Notes under the pieces: generated by a model
The model's database searches: none
What the model saw: the letters and a program-made list of their open reading frames with translations, nothing else
What the model was told of the DNA's origin: nothing
Origin: Pigmentiphaga aceris
GTDB taxonomy: Bacteria; Pseudomonadota; Gammaproteobacteria; Burkholderiales; Burkholderiaceae_B
Length of the DNA: 64,000 nt
Direction of reading: 5' to 3'
NCBI RefSeq assembly: GCF_008119665.1
Contig: NZ_CP043046.1
Location: forward strand, 806,001-870,000
Translations under genes and position numbers: made by a program
Shown here: piece by piece, positions 17,282 through 25,611 of the stretch
Numbering within the stretch: the stretch's first letter is position 1
Layout: every line of letters begins with the position of its first letter

Positions 17282-18676
17282 TTATTTGTTTGCGCGTGTG
17301 GTTGTTCTTGTGTTCATTCCTGCATTCGTTCCTGCATTCGTTCCTGCATTCATTCGCATCCACCGCGCCGCACCCACACCCGCACACGTTGACAAGGCCG
17401 CGGCCAGACCCAGGCACAACGCGTATCCGCCCTGTTGCGCAAGCCAGCCGCCTGCCATGCCGCCGAGCATGGCGATCATCGCGTCGGCGCACTGGAACAA
17501 GGTGAAGTCCAGACCGGCTTGGCGGGGTGACACCAGCCCCATCAAAAACGCGTAGATGGCGACAAACCCACTGGCCATCACGGCGAACAAGACGCCCGTC
17601 AATACGATCAGCGTGTCCAGGCTGGCGATGGGGGCGGCAACAGCCAATGCCAGCAAGGCGAGCGCTTGCATGCCAAGCACGCAGGGCACGGCGCGGGATG
17701 CCCCCAGTTGCCGCACCAGCAGACCGCCCAGCACCGTGCCGCCCAGGCCGGCACCGATACCCATCACGCCGTGCACGGTGCCCAGCAATGCGAGGCTGGC
17801 ACCGCGATCGATCAGCAGCGGACCCAGCATGCCGCTGGCCAGCCGGATGCCCGCGCCCAGGCAAAGCACCAGCACCAGACCATGACGAATATCCCGGTTC
17901 ATCCATGCCGCGCGCAGACTCGGACGATGACGGGTTTGCTCAACCGCGCGCGGTGCTTCGGACACACCCAGCAGCGGCAAAGTCAGCAGTGCAATGCATA
18001 CGCTCATCACCGCCATGGCGGCCGGCCAGCCATAGCGGGAAGCCAGCAGCAGAAAGCCGCTGCCGCCAATCGCAATGCCTACGTAGCTGCCACCTACCTG
18101 GGCCACGTTGCCCCAGCCGCGTTGGCGCGTGGGAAGCTGGTCGATGGCATAACCGTCGCAGGCAATGTCGATGCTGGCGGCAAGCATGGCGGCCAACAGC
18201 AGGCTGGCCATCAAGCCCAGTGTGGGCACGCCAAGTGGTGTGCCGGCCGGGGCGGGATACCAGGCACCAGCCGCCGCCAGCGCCAGCAGGCAGGCAGCCA
18301 GCAACCATTGGCCGATCAACACGATGCGGCGCGAACGCCGTTCTGCCTTGCCCGCTGGCAAGCGCCAGCGTTCGACTGCCGGTGCCCACAGAAACTTCAG
18401 CGCCCACGGCAGCATGAACAAGGAAGCGAGTCCCACCAGCTGCAGCGAAGCACCCGCAGCACGCAGCAAACCGGGCATCGACTGCATGGCCACGCCGGTG
18501 ACCAGGCTTTGTGCCACGTAGATGCCGCCGATGGCGGCAAGCAGACGGCTCAACCCGTTCGCGTCCTTGCCTGCGTCCGGCGAACCAGGCTTGGCATCCG
18601 GTGCATGTCCAGCCTGGTCGTGCGGGTCCGATCCGTGCAAGGCCTGCACGCGCAGATCCGACGCGTCAGTACGCAT
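17282..18676 (-). CDS. MFS permease, RhtX/FptX siderophore-importer type
   Basis: A 464-residue permease with about 12 helices. The segment GGIYVAQSLVTGVAMQSMPG followed by SLFMLPWALKFLWAPAVERW matches the RhtX/FptX and AmpG-like group, which carries ferric siderophores across the inner membrane without an ABC transporter. The first 40 residues are polar and extended. The C-terminus ends in an Asn-Ala-Gly-Thr repeat encoded by 12-base DNA repeats. Its start overlaps the TonB receptor stop by 11 bases, so the two are translationally coupled. The siderophore is unknown. Confidence 0.87.
   Translation of the reverse strand: MRTDASDLRVQALHGSDPHDQAGHAPDAKPGSPDAGKDANGLSRLLAAIGGIYVAQSLVTGVAMQSMPGLLRAAGASLQLVGLASLFMLPWALKFLWAPAVERWRLPAGKAERRSRRIVLIGQWLLAACLLALAAAGAWYPAPAGTPLGVPTLGLMASLLLAAMLAASIDIACDGYAIDQLPTRQRGWGNVAQVGGSYVGIAIGGSGFLLLASRYGWPAAMAVMSVCIALLTLPLLGVSEAPRAVEQTRHRPSLRAAWMNRDIRHGLVLVLCLGAGIRLASGMLGPLLIDRGASLALLGTVHGVMGIGAGLGGTVLGGLLVRQLGASRAVPCVLGMQALALLALAVAAPIASLDTLIVLTGVLFAVMASGFVAIYAFLMGLVSPRQAGLDFTLFQCADAMIAMLGGMAGGWLAQQGGYALCLGLAAALSTCAGVGAARWMRMNAGTNAGTNAGMNTRTTTRANK
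17313..17348. repeat. 12-base tandem repeat, three units
   Basis: Three units of TTC(A/G)TTCCTGCA run in register, followed by a partial unit. They encode the Asn-Ala-Gly-Thr repeats at the permease C-terminus. Unit length is a multiple of three, so copy-number change would not shift the frame. Confidence 0.85.
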
Positions 18677-20795
18677 ACGACACGGTCATGCCCAGTGTGC
18701 GGCCGGTGGCACGCTGGGCGAAGTTGCCCATCGGCCCGCCTGCGAAGCCATAGGTGCGGTATTGCCGGTCGGTCAGGTTGTGCGCGTAGACCGTCAGTTC
18801 GACATTGGGCTGCACGCGCCATGCGAGCGACGCATCAGCCACGGTGTACGCCCCTTGTCGCAAGGTGTTGGCGGTGTCGAAGTATTGGGCCCCGGTGCTG
18901 CGCACGGTCAGGCGCGGTCGCATCATGCCCAGGCGGGTGGGCACAGAGCCTTTCACGCTGAACGACAGGCCATGGCTGGGGGCGAAAGGCACGTCGTTGC
19001 CCTGGCAGTTGGCGCACAGTGCCGGGTCGTCGTAGCGGCGGAAGCTGGCGTCGTTGACGAAGCCGGCAAGACCCAAGGTCCACACGGGATTCACATCCCA
19101 TTCCAGGTCGAATTCCGCGCCGTTCGAACGCGAGTCTCCGGCGTTGCGCAGTGTCTGCGTGCCGGCTGCGGCGTCGCCCCGATACAGCTGCACGTCTTTC
19201 ACGTCGATGCGGTACAGCGCAAAACTGCCGCGCAAGGCCCCGCTGGTGTAGCGCGCCCCGGCCTCGTAGCTGATGGCCGTTTCGGGTTGGTATGCAGCAC
19301 TGTCGGCAGCGCTGGACGGTGCCAGATTGAAGCCGCCCGGCTTGTAGCCTTGCGACAGGTTGGCGTATGCGCGCCATTGCGAATCAAGCCGATAGCCCGC
19401 CGACAGGCGGCCCAGCACACGGTCGCCTTCGGTCTGGCTGGCCCCCGAAAAACCTGCGGGCTGGAAGGTGTTGAAGTCCAGTGCCGAGCCTGCAAACACC
19501 GTTTTCGCCTTGTCACGCGAGGCACGCAGCCCGGCCGACAGATCCAGCGCCGATGTTGCGTGCCAGGTCACGTCGCCATAGATGGCATAAGACTGGCTTT
19601 CGTTGTGTGAACGCGTGGTCAGCGCGTTGGCCGTCATCGGCGTTTTCAGGTCGTTGATGTAAGTGCGGGTCTGGTCGGTGCTTTGTCGATACAGGCCGAA
19701 CACGCCATCCCAGCTGCGCCCGGGTGCCTTGGTGGCCAAACGCAATTCCTGCACATCCTGACGCCAGTCTTCCGGTTGCTGCGAGAAGTACGGGCCCAGC
19801 GCAAAACGCCGCTCGATATCCACCGTCTGCCGTGCCGCCATCGCGGTCAGTCGCCAGTCACCCAGGTCGTAGCTGCCGGTCAGTGCCTGGCTGTCGGTGC
19901 AGCGGCGCATGTAGGGGTCGGCAAACTGTGCGGGCATGCCCGCCATGATGTAGGTCTGGCGGCTGCCTGGGTCATCAAAAGGCACGTAGCTGTCTTGTGT
20001 CGCCCGCGTGCAGTCGCGGCCCACGGACAAACCGGCTTGCCAAGGCGCGCCAGCGGGAGCCAGGCGCAGCTTCACCGTACCGGTCTCGGATCGAAAACCG
20101 CCTTGATCGTCCGCACCCGTGGCCGGATTGTGCAGGTCACCCGGCGCATCTGATTTGGCGAGCGATACCGAGGCATACAACATGTCTTTCACCAGCGGAC
20201 CGGCGACCTCGCCTTGCAACTGATGTCCGCCCCGGCTGGACACACCGCCCAGCACGTTGAAGCGGGTTTCGTTGTCCGGTTGGCGGGTGACGATGTTCAG
20301 TACGCCGCCTTGTGCGCTTTTGCCGTAAAGCGTTGCTTGCGGGCCCTTCAGCAACTCGACCCGCTCGACCCCGATCAGCGGCTGCGACGCGAACACCGGC
20401 AGTTGCGGAATGCCATCCACATACACGGTCAGTGCCGGGTTGTAGAAGTCCTGTGCCGAGGTGATGCCACGTACCCCGATCACCGAATACAGCAGCGAAC
20501 CGCTGGACGACATCTGCACGCCGGGCAGTACCCGCGCCAGATCGAAGGTACTGGCAACCTGTGCGTCGTCGAGGTCGGGCTGTTCGATGACCGTGACGGC
20601 GCCGTTGATGCTGGCAAGCGACTGCTCGCGTTTGCTGGCGGTCACGGTGATGGGGCGCAAGGTGCTGGCTTCGGGCTGTGCGTTGCCTGCGGAAGCCGCC
20701 TGCGCAAACGCGCCCGAGGACAGCGCCGCGAGCAGCACGGCGGTGCCGGCACGAAGGGGGAAGGGCGCTGAAGTGTGAAAGATATCGGCCGGCAT
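18666..20795 (-). CDS. TonB-dependent siderophore receptor
   Basis: A 709-residue outer-membrane receptor. The signal peptide covers about the first 31 residues (LRAGTAVLLAALSSGAFAQA). A TonB-box-like stretch PITVTASKREQ follows. The plug domain holds LPGVQMSSSG, YSVIGVRGI and VERVELLKGPQATLYGKSAQGGVLNI. The barrel ends with VYAHNLTDRQYRTYGFAG and a final aromatic strand (TLGMTVSYAY). It imports a ferric siderophore using TonB energy. It is the first gene of the permease/monooxygenase run, is divergent from a PchR-like AraC regulator, and has a Fur-box-like site upstream. Confidence 0.95.
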   Translation of the reverse strand: MPADIFHTSAPFPLRAGTAVLLAALSSGAFAQAASAGNAQPEASTLRPITVTASKREQSLASINGAVTVIEQPDLDDAQVASTFDLARVLPGVQMSSSGSLLYSVIGVRGITSAQDFYNPALTVYVDGIPQLPVFASQPLIGVERVELLKGPQATLYGKSAQGGVLNIVTRQPDNETRFNVLGGVSSRGGHQLQGEVAGPLVKDMLYASVSLAKSDAPGDLHNPATGADDQGGFRSETGTVKLRLAPAGAPWQAGLSVGRDCTRATQDSYVPFDDPGSRQTYIMAGMPAQFADPYMRRCTDSQALTGSYDLGDWRLTAMAARQTVDIERRFALGPYFSQQPEDWRQDVQELRLATKAPGRSWDGVFGLYRQSTDQTRTYINDLKTPMTANALTTRSHNESQSYAIYGDVTWHATSALDLSAGLRASRDKAKTVFAGSALDFNTFQPAGFSGASQTEGDRVLGRLSAGYRLDSQWRAYANLSQGYKPGGFNLAPSSAADSAAYQPETAISYEAGARYTSGALRGSFALYRIDVKDVQLYRGDAAAGTQTLRNAGDSRSNGAEFDLEWDVNPVWTLGLAGFVNDASFRRYDDPALCANCQGNDVPFAPSHGLSFSVKGSVPTRLGMMRPRLTVRSTGAQYFDTANTLRQGAYTVADASLAWRVQPNVELTVYAHNLTDRQYRTYGFAGGPMGNFAQRATGRTLGMTVSYAY

Positions 20796-20814
20796 GAATA
20801 AGATCTCTTAAAAT

Positions 20815-20834
20815 CTGAATGAGAATTATTCCTG
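20815..20834. promoter_or_regulatory. Fur-box-like site between receptor and AraC gene
   Basis: CTGAATGAGAATTATTCCTG resembles the Fur consensus in its ATGAGAATTATT core. It lies 20 bases upstream of the receptor start and 61 bases before the AraC gene, a typical place for iron repression. Inferred by similarity. Confidence 0.55.
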
Positions 20835-20894
20835 AGAGAGTCGCGGGCGACTGACGATTTCAGGCTGCGGCAAACGGTTTCGGGGCGAAATTGC

Positions 20895-21857
20895 ATGGAT
20901 TTGGAAAATGGGTCGGTTCAACGGGCGTCGGACGGCGGCTTGCGCGTCAGCGGCCATCGCCTGCTGCCCAGCCTGAGCATCCCTGCCGACTGGAGCCGGA
21001 TGCTGCGCGTGCACGACCTGCTGGGCGACATCACCATCAGTTGCTGGCATGGCCAGCCCAGCGCAGACCTGGATGTCGAAGCCAACGGTCCGGCCATGTT
21101 CTGCATCGGCATCTTCCTGGCGGGCGAGGCGCGCATGGCGCTCGATGGTGGCCCGATGCTGACGGTCAGTTCGGGCATGGCGGTGATCCAGACCGCGAAC
21201 CGGCCGGCCGTCGGGCGTTTTGCGATGAAGGGCGGTACGCCCATCCGCCTGGTGGATATTCGCTTCACGCCGCAAGGTTTGCTGCACGCGGGTGGGCGAC
21301 CCTTGATGGCATTGCAGGGGCAGTTCCTGCAAGACTGCAGCCTGCCGCTGGCCAATACGCTGTTGGGTGGTTTTCCGGCCCCGGCCGCATTGCTGCGCGT
21401 AGCCACCGACATTCTTGCTTGCGAATATGAAGACGAAGCCATACGCGGGCTGTATCTGCGCGCCAAGGCGCTGGAAGCGCTGGCCCTGGCCTTGAGCACC
21501 GTCAGCCAGCCGGCCGAAACACGGGTGGTGTCACGCGAGCGCCGCCAGTTGATGGCAGCGCGCAGTCTGCTGGATGCGCGTTATGCCGAGGATTGGACGC
21601 TGGACCGCCTGGCGCGCGCAGTGGGCTTGAACGAAAAGAAATTGCAGGCGGGCTTTCGGGTGATTGCCGGGCGCTCTGTGCATGGGCACCTGCGCGACGT
21701 GCGCCTGGCTGCGGCGGCTGCCATGCTGGCCGGTGGTGCCAGCGTGACCGAAACCGCCTACGCAGTGGGCTTTTCCAGCCTGAGCCATTTCAGCAAGGCG
21801 TTCCGCGAAACCATGGGCGCTGCGCCGCGAGAGTGGGCAGAAGCCCGGCGCAGTTGA
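20895..21857 (+). CDS. AraC family regulator, PchR-like
   Basis: A 320-residue regulator. The N-terminal 200 residues form the PchR/YbtA-like sensing domain (ITISCWHGQPSADL, FLAGEARMALDGGP). The C-terminal two helix-turn-helix units are LDRLARAVGLNEKKLQAGFR and VTETAYAVGFSSLSHFSKAF, followed by FRETMGAAPREW. PchR-type activators bind their ferric siderophore and switch on the receptor gene. It is divergent from the TonB receptor 99 bases away, exactly as in such loci. Confidence 0.9.
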   Translation: MDLENGSVQRASDGGLRVSGHRLLPSLSIPADWSRMLRVHDLLGDITISCWHGQPSADLDVEANGPAMFCIGIFLAGEARMALDGGPMLTVSSGMAVIQTANRPAVGRFAMKGGTPIRLVDIRFTPQGLLHAGGRPLMALQGQFLQDCSLPLANTLLGGFPAPAALLRVATDILACEYEDEAIRGLYLRAKALEALALALSTVSQPAETRVVSRERRQLMAARSLLDARYAEDWTLDRLARAVGLNEKKLQAGFRVIAGRSVHGHLRDVRLAAAAAMLAGGASVTETAYAVGFSSLSHFSKAFRETMGAAPREWAEARRS

Positions 21858-21915
21858 ATGGCTGGGACGGTGGGCTGATGGTCTATCCTCTGACCCCTTG
21901 AGGAGATCCAACACA

Positions 21916-22611
21916 ATGCCGAAGCCAAGGGTGCCCGATGCGAACAGCGGCCTGTCTGACCAAGCCGTATCTCGCGCCGCCCGTGTATCTCGTGTGTCCC
22001 GCGCGGACAAGCCGGTTCGTCCGGACAAGCGTGCGGCGATTCTGGACGCAGCACTTGGCCTGTTCTCCCGCTTCGGGCTGCATGGCACGTCGATCGACCA
22101 GGTAGCCACGCGCGCCGAGGTCACCAAGGGCAACCTGCTGTATTACTTCGCCAACAAGGAAGAGCTGTACGTCTCGGTGTTGCGCGACTTGTTGGATGTA
22201 TGGCTGGCTCCCTTGCGCGAGTTCAGCGTCGATCAGGCTCCCGAACAGGCCATTGGCGACTACATTCGCCGCAAGCTGGCCATGTCACGTGACCGACCAG
22301 ATGCCTCGCGCCTGTTCTGTCTGGAGATGATCCAGGGTGCGCCTTTGCTGGGCACGATTCTGGATGGTGAACTGCGTACGCTGGTGGAACAGAAGTCGGA
22401 TGTGATCCGCGCCTGGGTGGCGGACGGAAAACTGGCACCGGTCGATCCGCATCATCTGATCTTTGCGCTGTGGGGCACCACGCAGCACTACGCCGACTTT
22501 GCCGTTCAGGTCAGTGCGCTGACCGGCAAGACGCTGAAAGACGTGGCCTTCTTTGCGCAGACGGTAGAGAACGTGCAGCGCATAGTGTTGCAAGGTGTTG
22601 CAGTCCGCTGA
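21916..22611 (+). CDS. TetR family regulator (RutR-like)
   Basis: A 231-residue TetR regulator. The helix-turn-helix is ILDAALGLFSRFGLHGTSID followed by QVATRAEVTKGNLLYYFANK (about residues 42-85). The C-terminal domain, with FCLEMIQGAPLLGTILDGEL and LIFALWGTTQHYADFAVQ, fits the RutR/YcdC subfamily. The ATG at 21916 is preferred because AGGAG lies ten bases upstream. RutR senses uracil in E. coli, but no pyrimidine-utilisation genes are visible here, so the ligand and targets are open. Confidence 0.87.
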   Translation: MPKPRVPDANSGLSDQAVSRAARVSRVSRADKPVRPDKRAAILDAALGLFSRFGLHGTSIDQVATRAEVTKGNLLYYFANKEELYVSVLRDLLDVWLAPLREFSVDQAPEQAIGDYIRRKLAMSRDRPDASRLFCLEMIQGAPLLGTILDGELRTLVEQKSDVIRAWVADGKLAPVDPHHLIFALWGTTQHYADFAVQVSALTGKTLKDVAFFAQTVENVQRIVLQGVAVR

Positions 22612-22917
22612 GCGCAATTGAATCCAAGCTGGATTGCCGCTTTCCGCCCGCTGCCCATCTTCCATGCTTGGGTAATCGACGCCAGCACAAGCATGCCGTT
22701 ACACCTGTATACCAGTCCTAATAAGTCATTAATATCCAAGTGGTTAATCTGGCAGGCTTAGCCTCGTCCTGATCAAACGTTCCGTTTTCGCGAATGCGCT
22801 GTGCCTGTTCATAGGGGCATGACCTCGCTTCCTGCGCGACAGGGAGCATCTCGTTGCCACACGCAAAGTAGTTCGCATGGCAGCGATGAGGTCAAACCGC
22901 TTCTATGAGTTGTCATC
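22612..22917. other. Intergenic region, no gene found
   Basis: 306 bases with no supportable reading frame. TGACCTC near 22817 and GAGGTCA near 22887 are perfect complements about 60 bases apart and could close an RNA leader of the next gene. Nothing else is recognisable. Confidence 0.4.
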
Positions 22918-23580
22918 ATGATGAAACGCAATCCGAGCATCGCTTTGTTCGTATTGACCGTTCTGGCCGCCGCCATCGTCGGCGCCCTGACCCCGTCGAT
23001 CTTCCCTGAAAATCTGTTCTCCGAAGGCGGCCCGATCGAGGAGCTGACCCTGGTGCTGTACGTCGTGGGCATCATCGCCGTGCTGATGGCACCTGGCCGC
23101 GTGGTCGGCAAGGTCGACAAACTGGCTACCTGCATCTTGCTCGCCGCGTTCGCCGCACGGGAAATGGACCTGCACACGGCCATGTACGGCACCAGCATTC
23201 TGAAAGCCCGCTTCTACAACCGCGATGGCACTGCCGCGCAGATTGCCGGTGCCTTGGCAGTGCTGCTGCCGATCTTCGCGTCCATCGGCTGGTTGCTGGT
23301 CAAGCACGGCAAGCAGTGGCTGCGCGCCTTGCGCGAGCGTCAGCCGGCAGCTGTTACCTTCCTGGTTTTCGGGGTGGCGCTGGTCGTTGCCAAGCTCAGC
23401 GATCGGGCTCCCGACACCTTGTCTGGCTGGAACATGACGGTGTCGATGACCGTGCGCCACATCATGCAAGGCATTGAAGAAAGCCTGGAAATGTTCCTGC
23501 CGATCTTCATTGCGATGGCGGTGTGGCAGGCGGCGCGCTATGCATTGCCGCGCGCTCAGTCGGCCATGCGGGCTGTCTGA
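22918..23580 (+). CDS. Polytopic membrane protein of unknown function
   Basis: A 220-residue protein with about six hydrophobic segments, the first at residues 8-27. Conserved-looking acidic and histidine positions sit inside or beside the membrane: GGPIEELTLVLY, AAREMDLHTAMYG and QGIEESLEMFLPIF. Such buried Glu/Asp/His clusters suggest a catalytic or metal-binding membrane enzyme. I recall similar REMDxH membrane proteins as uncharacterised in other proteobacteria but cannot name a family. It stands alone, facing the dehydrogenase gene, with a hairpin between them. Confidence 0.7.
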   Translation: MMKRNPSIALFVLTVLAAAIVGALTPSIFPENLFSEGGPIEELTLVLYVVGIIAVLMAPGRVVGKVDKLATCILLAAFAAREMDLHTAMYGTSILKARFYNRDGTAAQIAGALAVLLPIFASIGWLLVKHGKQWLRALRERQPAAVTFLVFGVALVVAKLSDRAPDTLSGWNMTVSMTVRHIMQGIEESLEMFLPIFIAMAVWQAARYALPRAQSAMRAV

Positions 23581-23607
23581 ATCTGCGTTTTTTAAACGTG
23601 GGTGGTT

Positions 23608-23634
23608 GGATGCGTATTGCCTGAATACGCATCC
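23608..23634. terminator. Hairpin between convergent genes
   Basis: GGATGCGTATT (23608-23618) pairs perfectly with AATACGCATCC (23624-23634) around a five-base loop. There is no T run directly after it on either strand, so it is either a weak terminator or an mRNA end stabiliser. Confidence 0.5.
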
Positions 23635-23648
23635 ACGGACACGCTGCC

Positions 23649-24425
23649 TCAGATGCCGCGTGCCCCCGAGGCCATGAATCCTCCATCGACCGGAATCGCC
23701 GTCCCGGTCACGTAAGACGCGGCATCAGACGCCAGGAACGCCACCACGGCCGCCACCTCATCCGTGCTGCCATATCGGCTCATCGGGATCGCCTTGGCAT
23801 ATTCCGCACGGAACTGCGGCGTGTGCATGGTCTCGGTCATGGCGGTGTCGATCGGGCCCGGGCACACCGCGTTCACGGTAACGCCGTGTTCCGCCAATTC
23901 CGCCGCAATCTGCCGCGTCAACCCGATCACAGCTGCTTTGGATGTGCCATAGGCCGTACGCCCGCTGCCTACGGCGCGCATGCCGGCGACCGAAGCCAGA
24001 TTGACGATGCGCCCCCATTTCCGCTCGACCATCATCTGCGCTGCGTACTGGCTGCACAGCATGGTGCCGGTCACGTTGATGTTCATCGTGGCCAGCCAGT
24101 TGTCCAGGGGGAACTTCAAGAAGGGGATGACCTTGGCGATGCCGGCGCTGTTCACCAGCACATCGCATCGACCGTGGTCCTGGCGCAAAGCGGCGAAACC
24201 TTGTTCGATCGATGCGGGATTGCCCACGTCCATGACCAAGGCAGTGGCTTGGTGGCCAGCCTGCCGCAGTACCTCTGCGCTGCGAGCGGCAGCGTCGCCA
24301 TCGATGTCGGCAATCACTACTGTCATGCCTTGTTCGGCCAGCAGGCGCACGACCGTCGCGCCGATGCCGCTTGCGCCGCCGGTGACCAGGGCAACACGGT
24401 TCTGGGTGTTCAGTTCGTCTGACAT
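23649..24425 (-). CDS. Short-chain dehydrogenase/reductase
   Basis: A 258-residue classical SDR. The NAD(P) motif is VALVTGGASGIGATVVRLLA, with VLVNSAGIAKV (NAG equivalent). The catalytic residues are Ser in IVNLASVAG and the YxxxK motif in YGTSKAAVIG. The C-terminal VTGTAIPVDGGFMAS completes the pattern. The Asp after the second strand (VIADID) favours NAD. It would interconvert a hydroxyl and a keto group; substrate unknown. ATG 24425 gives the standard SDR length. It is divergent from the LysR regulator that heads the transporter block. Confidence 0.88.
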   Translation of the reverse strand: MSDELNTQNRVALVTGGASGIGATVVRLLAEQGMTVVIADIDGDAAARSAEVLRQAGHQATALVMDVGNPASIEQGFAALRQDHGRCDVLVNSAGIAKVIPFLKFPLDNWLATMNINVTGTMLCSQYAAQMMVERKWGRIVNLASVAGMRAVGSGRTAYGTSKAAVIGLTRQIAAELAEHGVTVNAVCPGPIDTAMTETMHTPQFRAEYAKAIPMSRYGSTDEVAAVVAFLASDAASYVTGTAIPVDGGFMASGARGI

Positions 24426-24591
24426 GGGCTTCATTTCCTGGAGTGAGCGGTGCAAAAAAGACGCGCGATACGAAGGCGCTATATATAAGTCATGCATCCA
24501 GGCATCTGTCTACATAACTAAAAATGCTATCAAAATGCATAAGTTAATTGCTTTGAAGTATTTGTAATACGCATACAAGGCCACCATGATT

Positions 24592-24604
24592 GCGAATTAC
24601 GCAT
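24592..24604. promoter_or_regulatory. LysR-box-like palindrome
   Basis: TGCGAATTACGCA has arms TGCG/CGCA with a T-N11-A form, lying 12 bases before the LysR start and 167 bases before the divergent SDR start. A related half-site, AATACGCAT, is at about 24568. Candidate autoregulatory operator; inference. Confidence 0.4.
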
Positions 24605-24615
24605 GAAGCCGCATC

Positions 24616-25611
24616 ATGGAACTTCGTCAGCTCGAAGCATTTGCAGCCACCTTGTCGACCGGTAGCGTCACGGGGGCGGCTCGCCTGCTCGATCGGTCGC
24701 AGCCTGCCATCAGCCGCTCGATTCAAGAGCTGGAAGCCCAGATCGGTTATGCCTTGTTCACGCGCAGCGGACCGCGCGTGACCCCCACCACACAAGGCTT
24801 TCTGCTGTATCAGGACGTCGAACGTGCGCTGGGCAGTCTGCGCCAGATCCGTACCCGTGCTGACGAAATCGCGCGTGGTGACGGTGCCCCGATGCGGCTG
24901 GCGGCGACCTTTGCCATGTCCAGCGGACTGGTGCCCCTGGCCCTGAAACGCGTTGCCGACCGTCACGGCGCAGGTCACACCCAATTGCGCAGCATGCCGG
25001 CCGAACAGGTCGTGCATGCGGTATTGACCGGCACGGCGCAGATCGGTGTCAGCAGCCTGCCGCTGGAACATCGCGGCCTGTGCGTCAATTGGATCGGTCA
25101 ATCGCGTTGCGTGGTCGCCCTGGCCGAGCACGATCCCCTGGCTGCGCTCGAGGTCGTGCCCTTGGCGGCCTTGGGCGGTCGTCCTCTGGTGACGCTCAGC
25201 AACCCGTACCGGCTGCGTCGCCGTCTGGATGCCGCCATGGTGCGCATCGGCAAGGACGTCAGTGCACGCGGGCCGGGCGGCTTGATCGAGACGAATTCTT
25301 CGATCAACGCCATGTCTGCGGTACGCGCCGGCCTGGGCGTGTCGGTGCTGGAACCCGTCACCGCTTACGGTGCGCCGATGCAAGGCGTGGCGGTGCGGCC
25401 GCTCGATACCGAGATCCCGTATTTTTTTGGTGTCATCACCCCGCAGGCGTCGCCGCTGGAAGAACCCGTGGCCGCGCTGGCCGAGGCCTTGGCCGACGCG
25501 GCCGCCGCCTTGTTGCCCGCGTTTGTGCGCCACGACGCATCTGCCCACGCAAGCCTGCTGCAATCGATTTATGACGGCGAAGTCGCCGCCGAACCGGAAT
25601 CCCCACAATGA
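24616..25611 (+). CDS. LysR family transcriptional regulator
   Basis: A 331-residue regulator. The helix-turn-helix is in MELRQLEAFAATLSTGSVTG, AARLLDRSQPAISRSIQELE and AQIGYALFTRSG. A standard effector domain follows (MRLAATFAMSSGLVPLALKR, SINAMSAVRAGLGVSVLEP). Its stop overlaps the monooxygenase start by four bases (ATGA), so regulator and enzyme are in one transcript. It most likely controls the whole block to 35950 and perhaps the divergent SDR. Confidence 0.9.
   Translation: MELRQLEAFAATLSTGSVTGAARLLDRSQPAISRSIQELEAQIGYALFTRSGPRVTPTTQGFLLYQDVERALGSLRQIRTRADEIARGDGAPMRLAATFAMSSGLVPLALKRVADRHGAGHTQLRSMPAEQVVHAVLTGTAQIGVSSLPLEHRGLCVNWIGQSRCVVALAEHDPLAALEVVPLAALGGRPLVTLSNPYRLRRRLDAAMVRIGKDVSARGPGGLIETNSSINAMSAVRAGLGVSVLEPVTAYGAPMQGVAVRPLDTEIPYFFGVITPQASPLEEPVAALAEALADAAAALLPAFVRHDASAHASLLQSIYDGEVAAEPESPQ

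Noticed and set aside
17313..17348. Short repeats considered as a CRISPR array
   Set aside because: The units are directly tandem, 12 bases, with no spacers, and are in frame within a permease gene.
22750..22780. Sigma-54 promoter-like TGGCAGGCTTAGCC
   Set aside because: The -12 element lacks the required TTGC and the spacing is not convincing.
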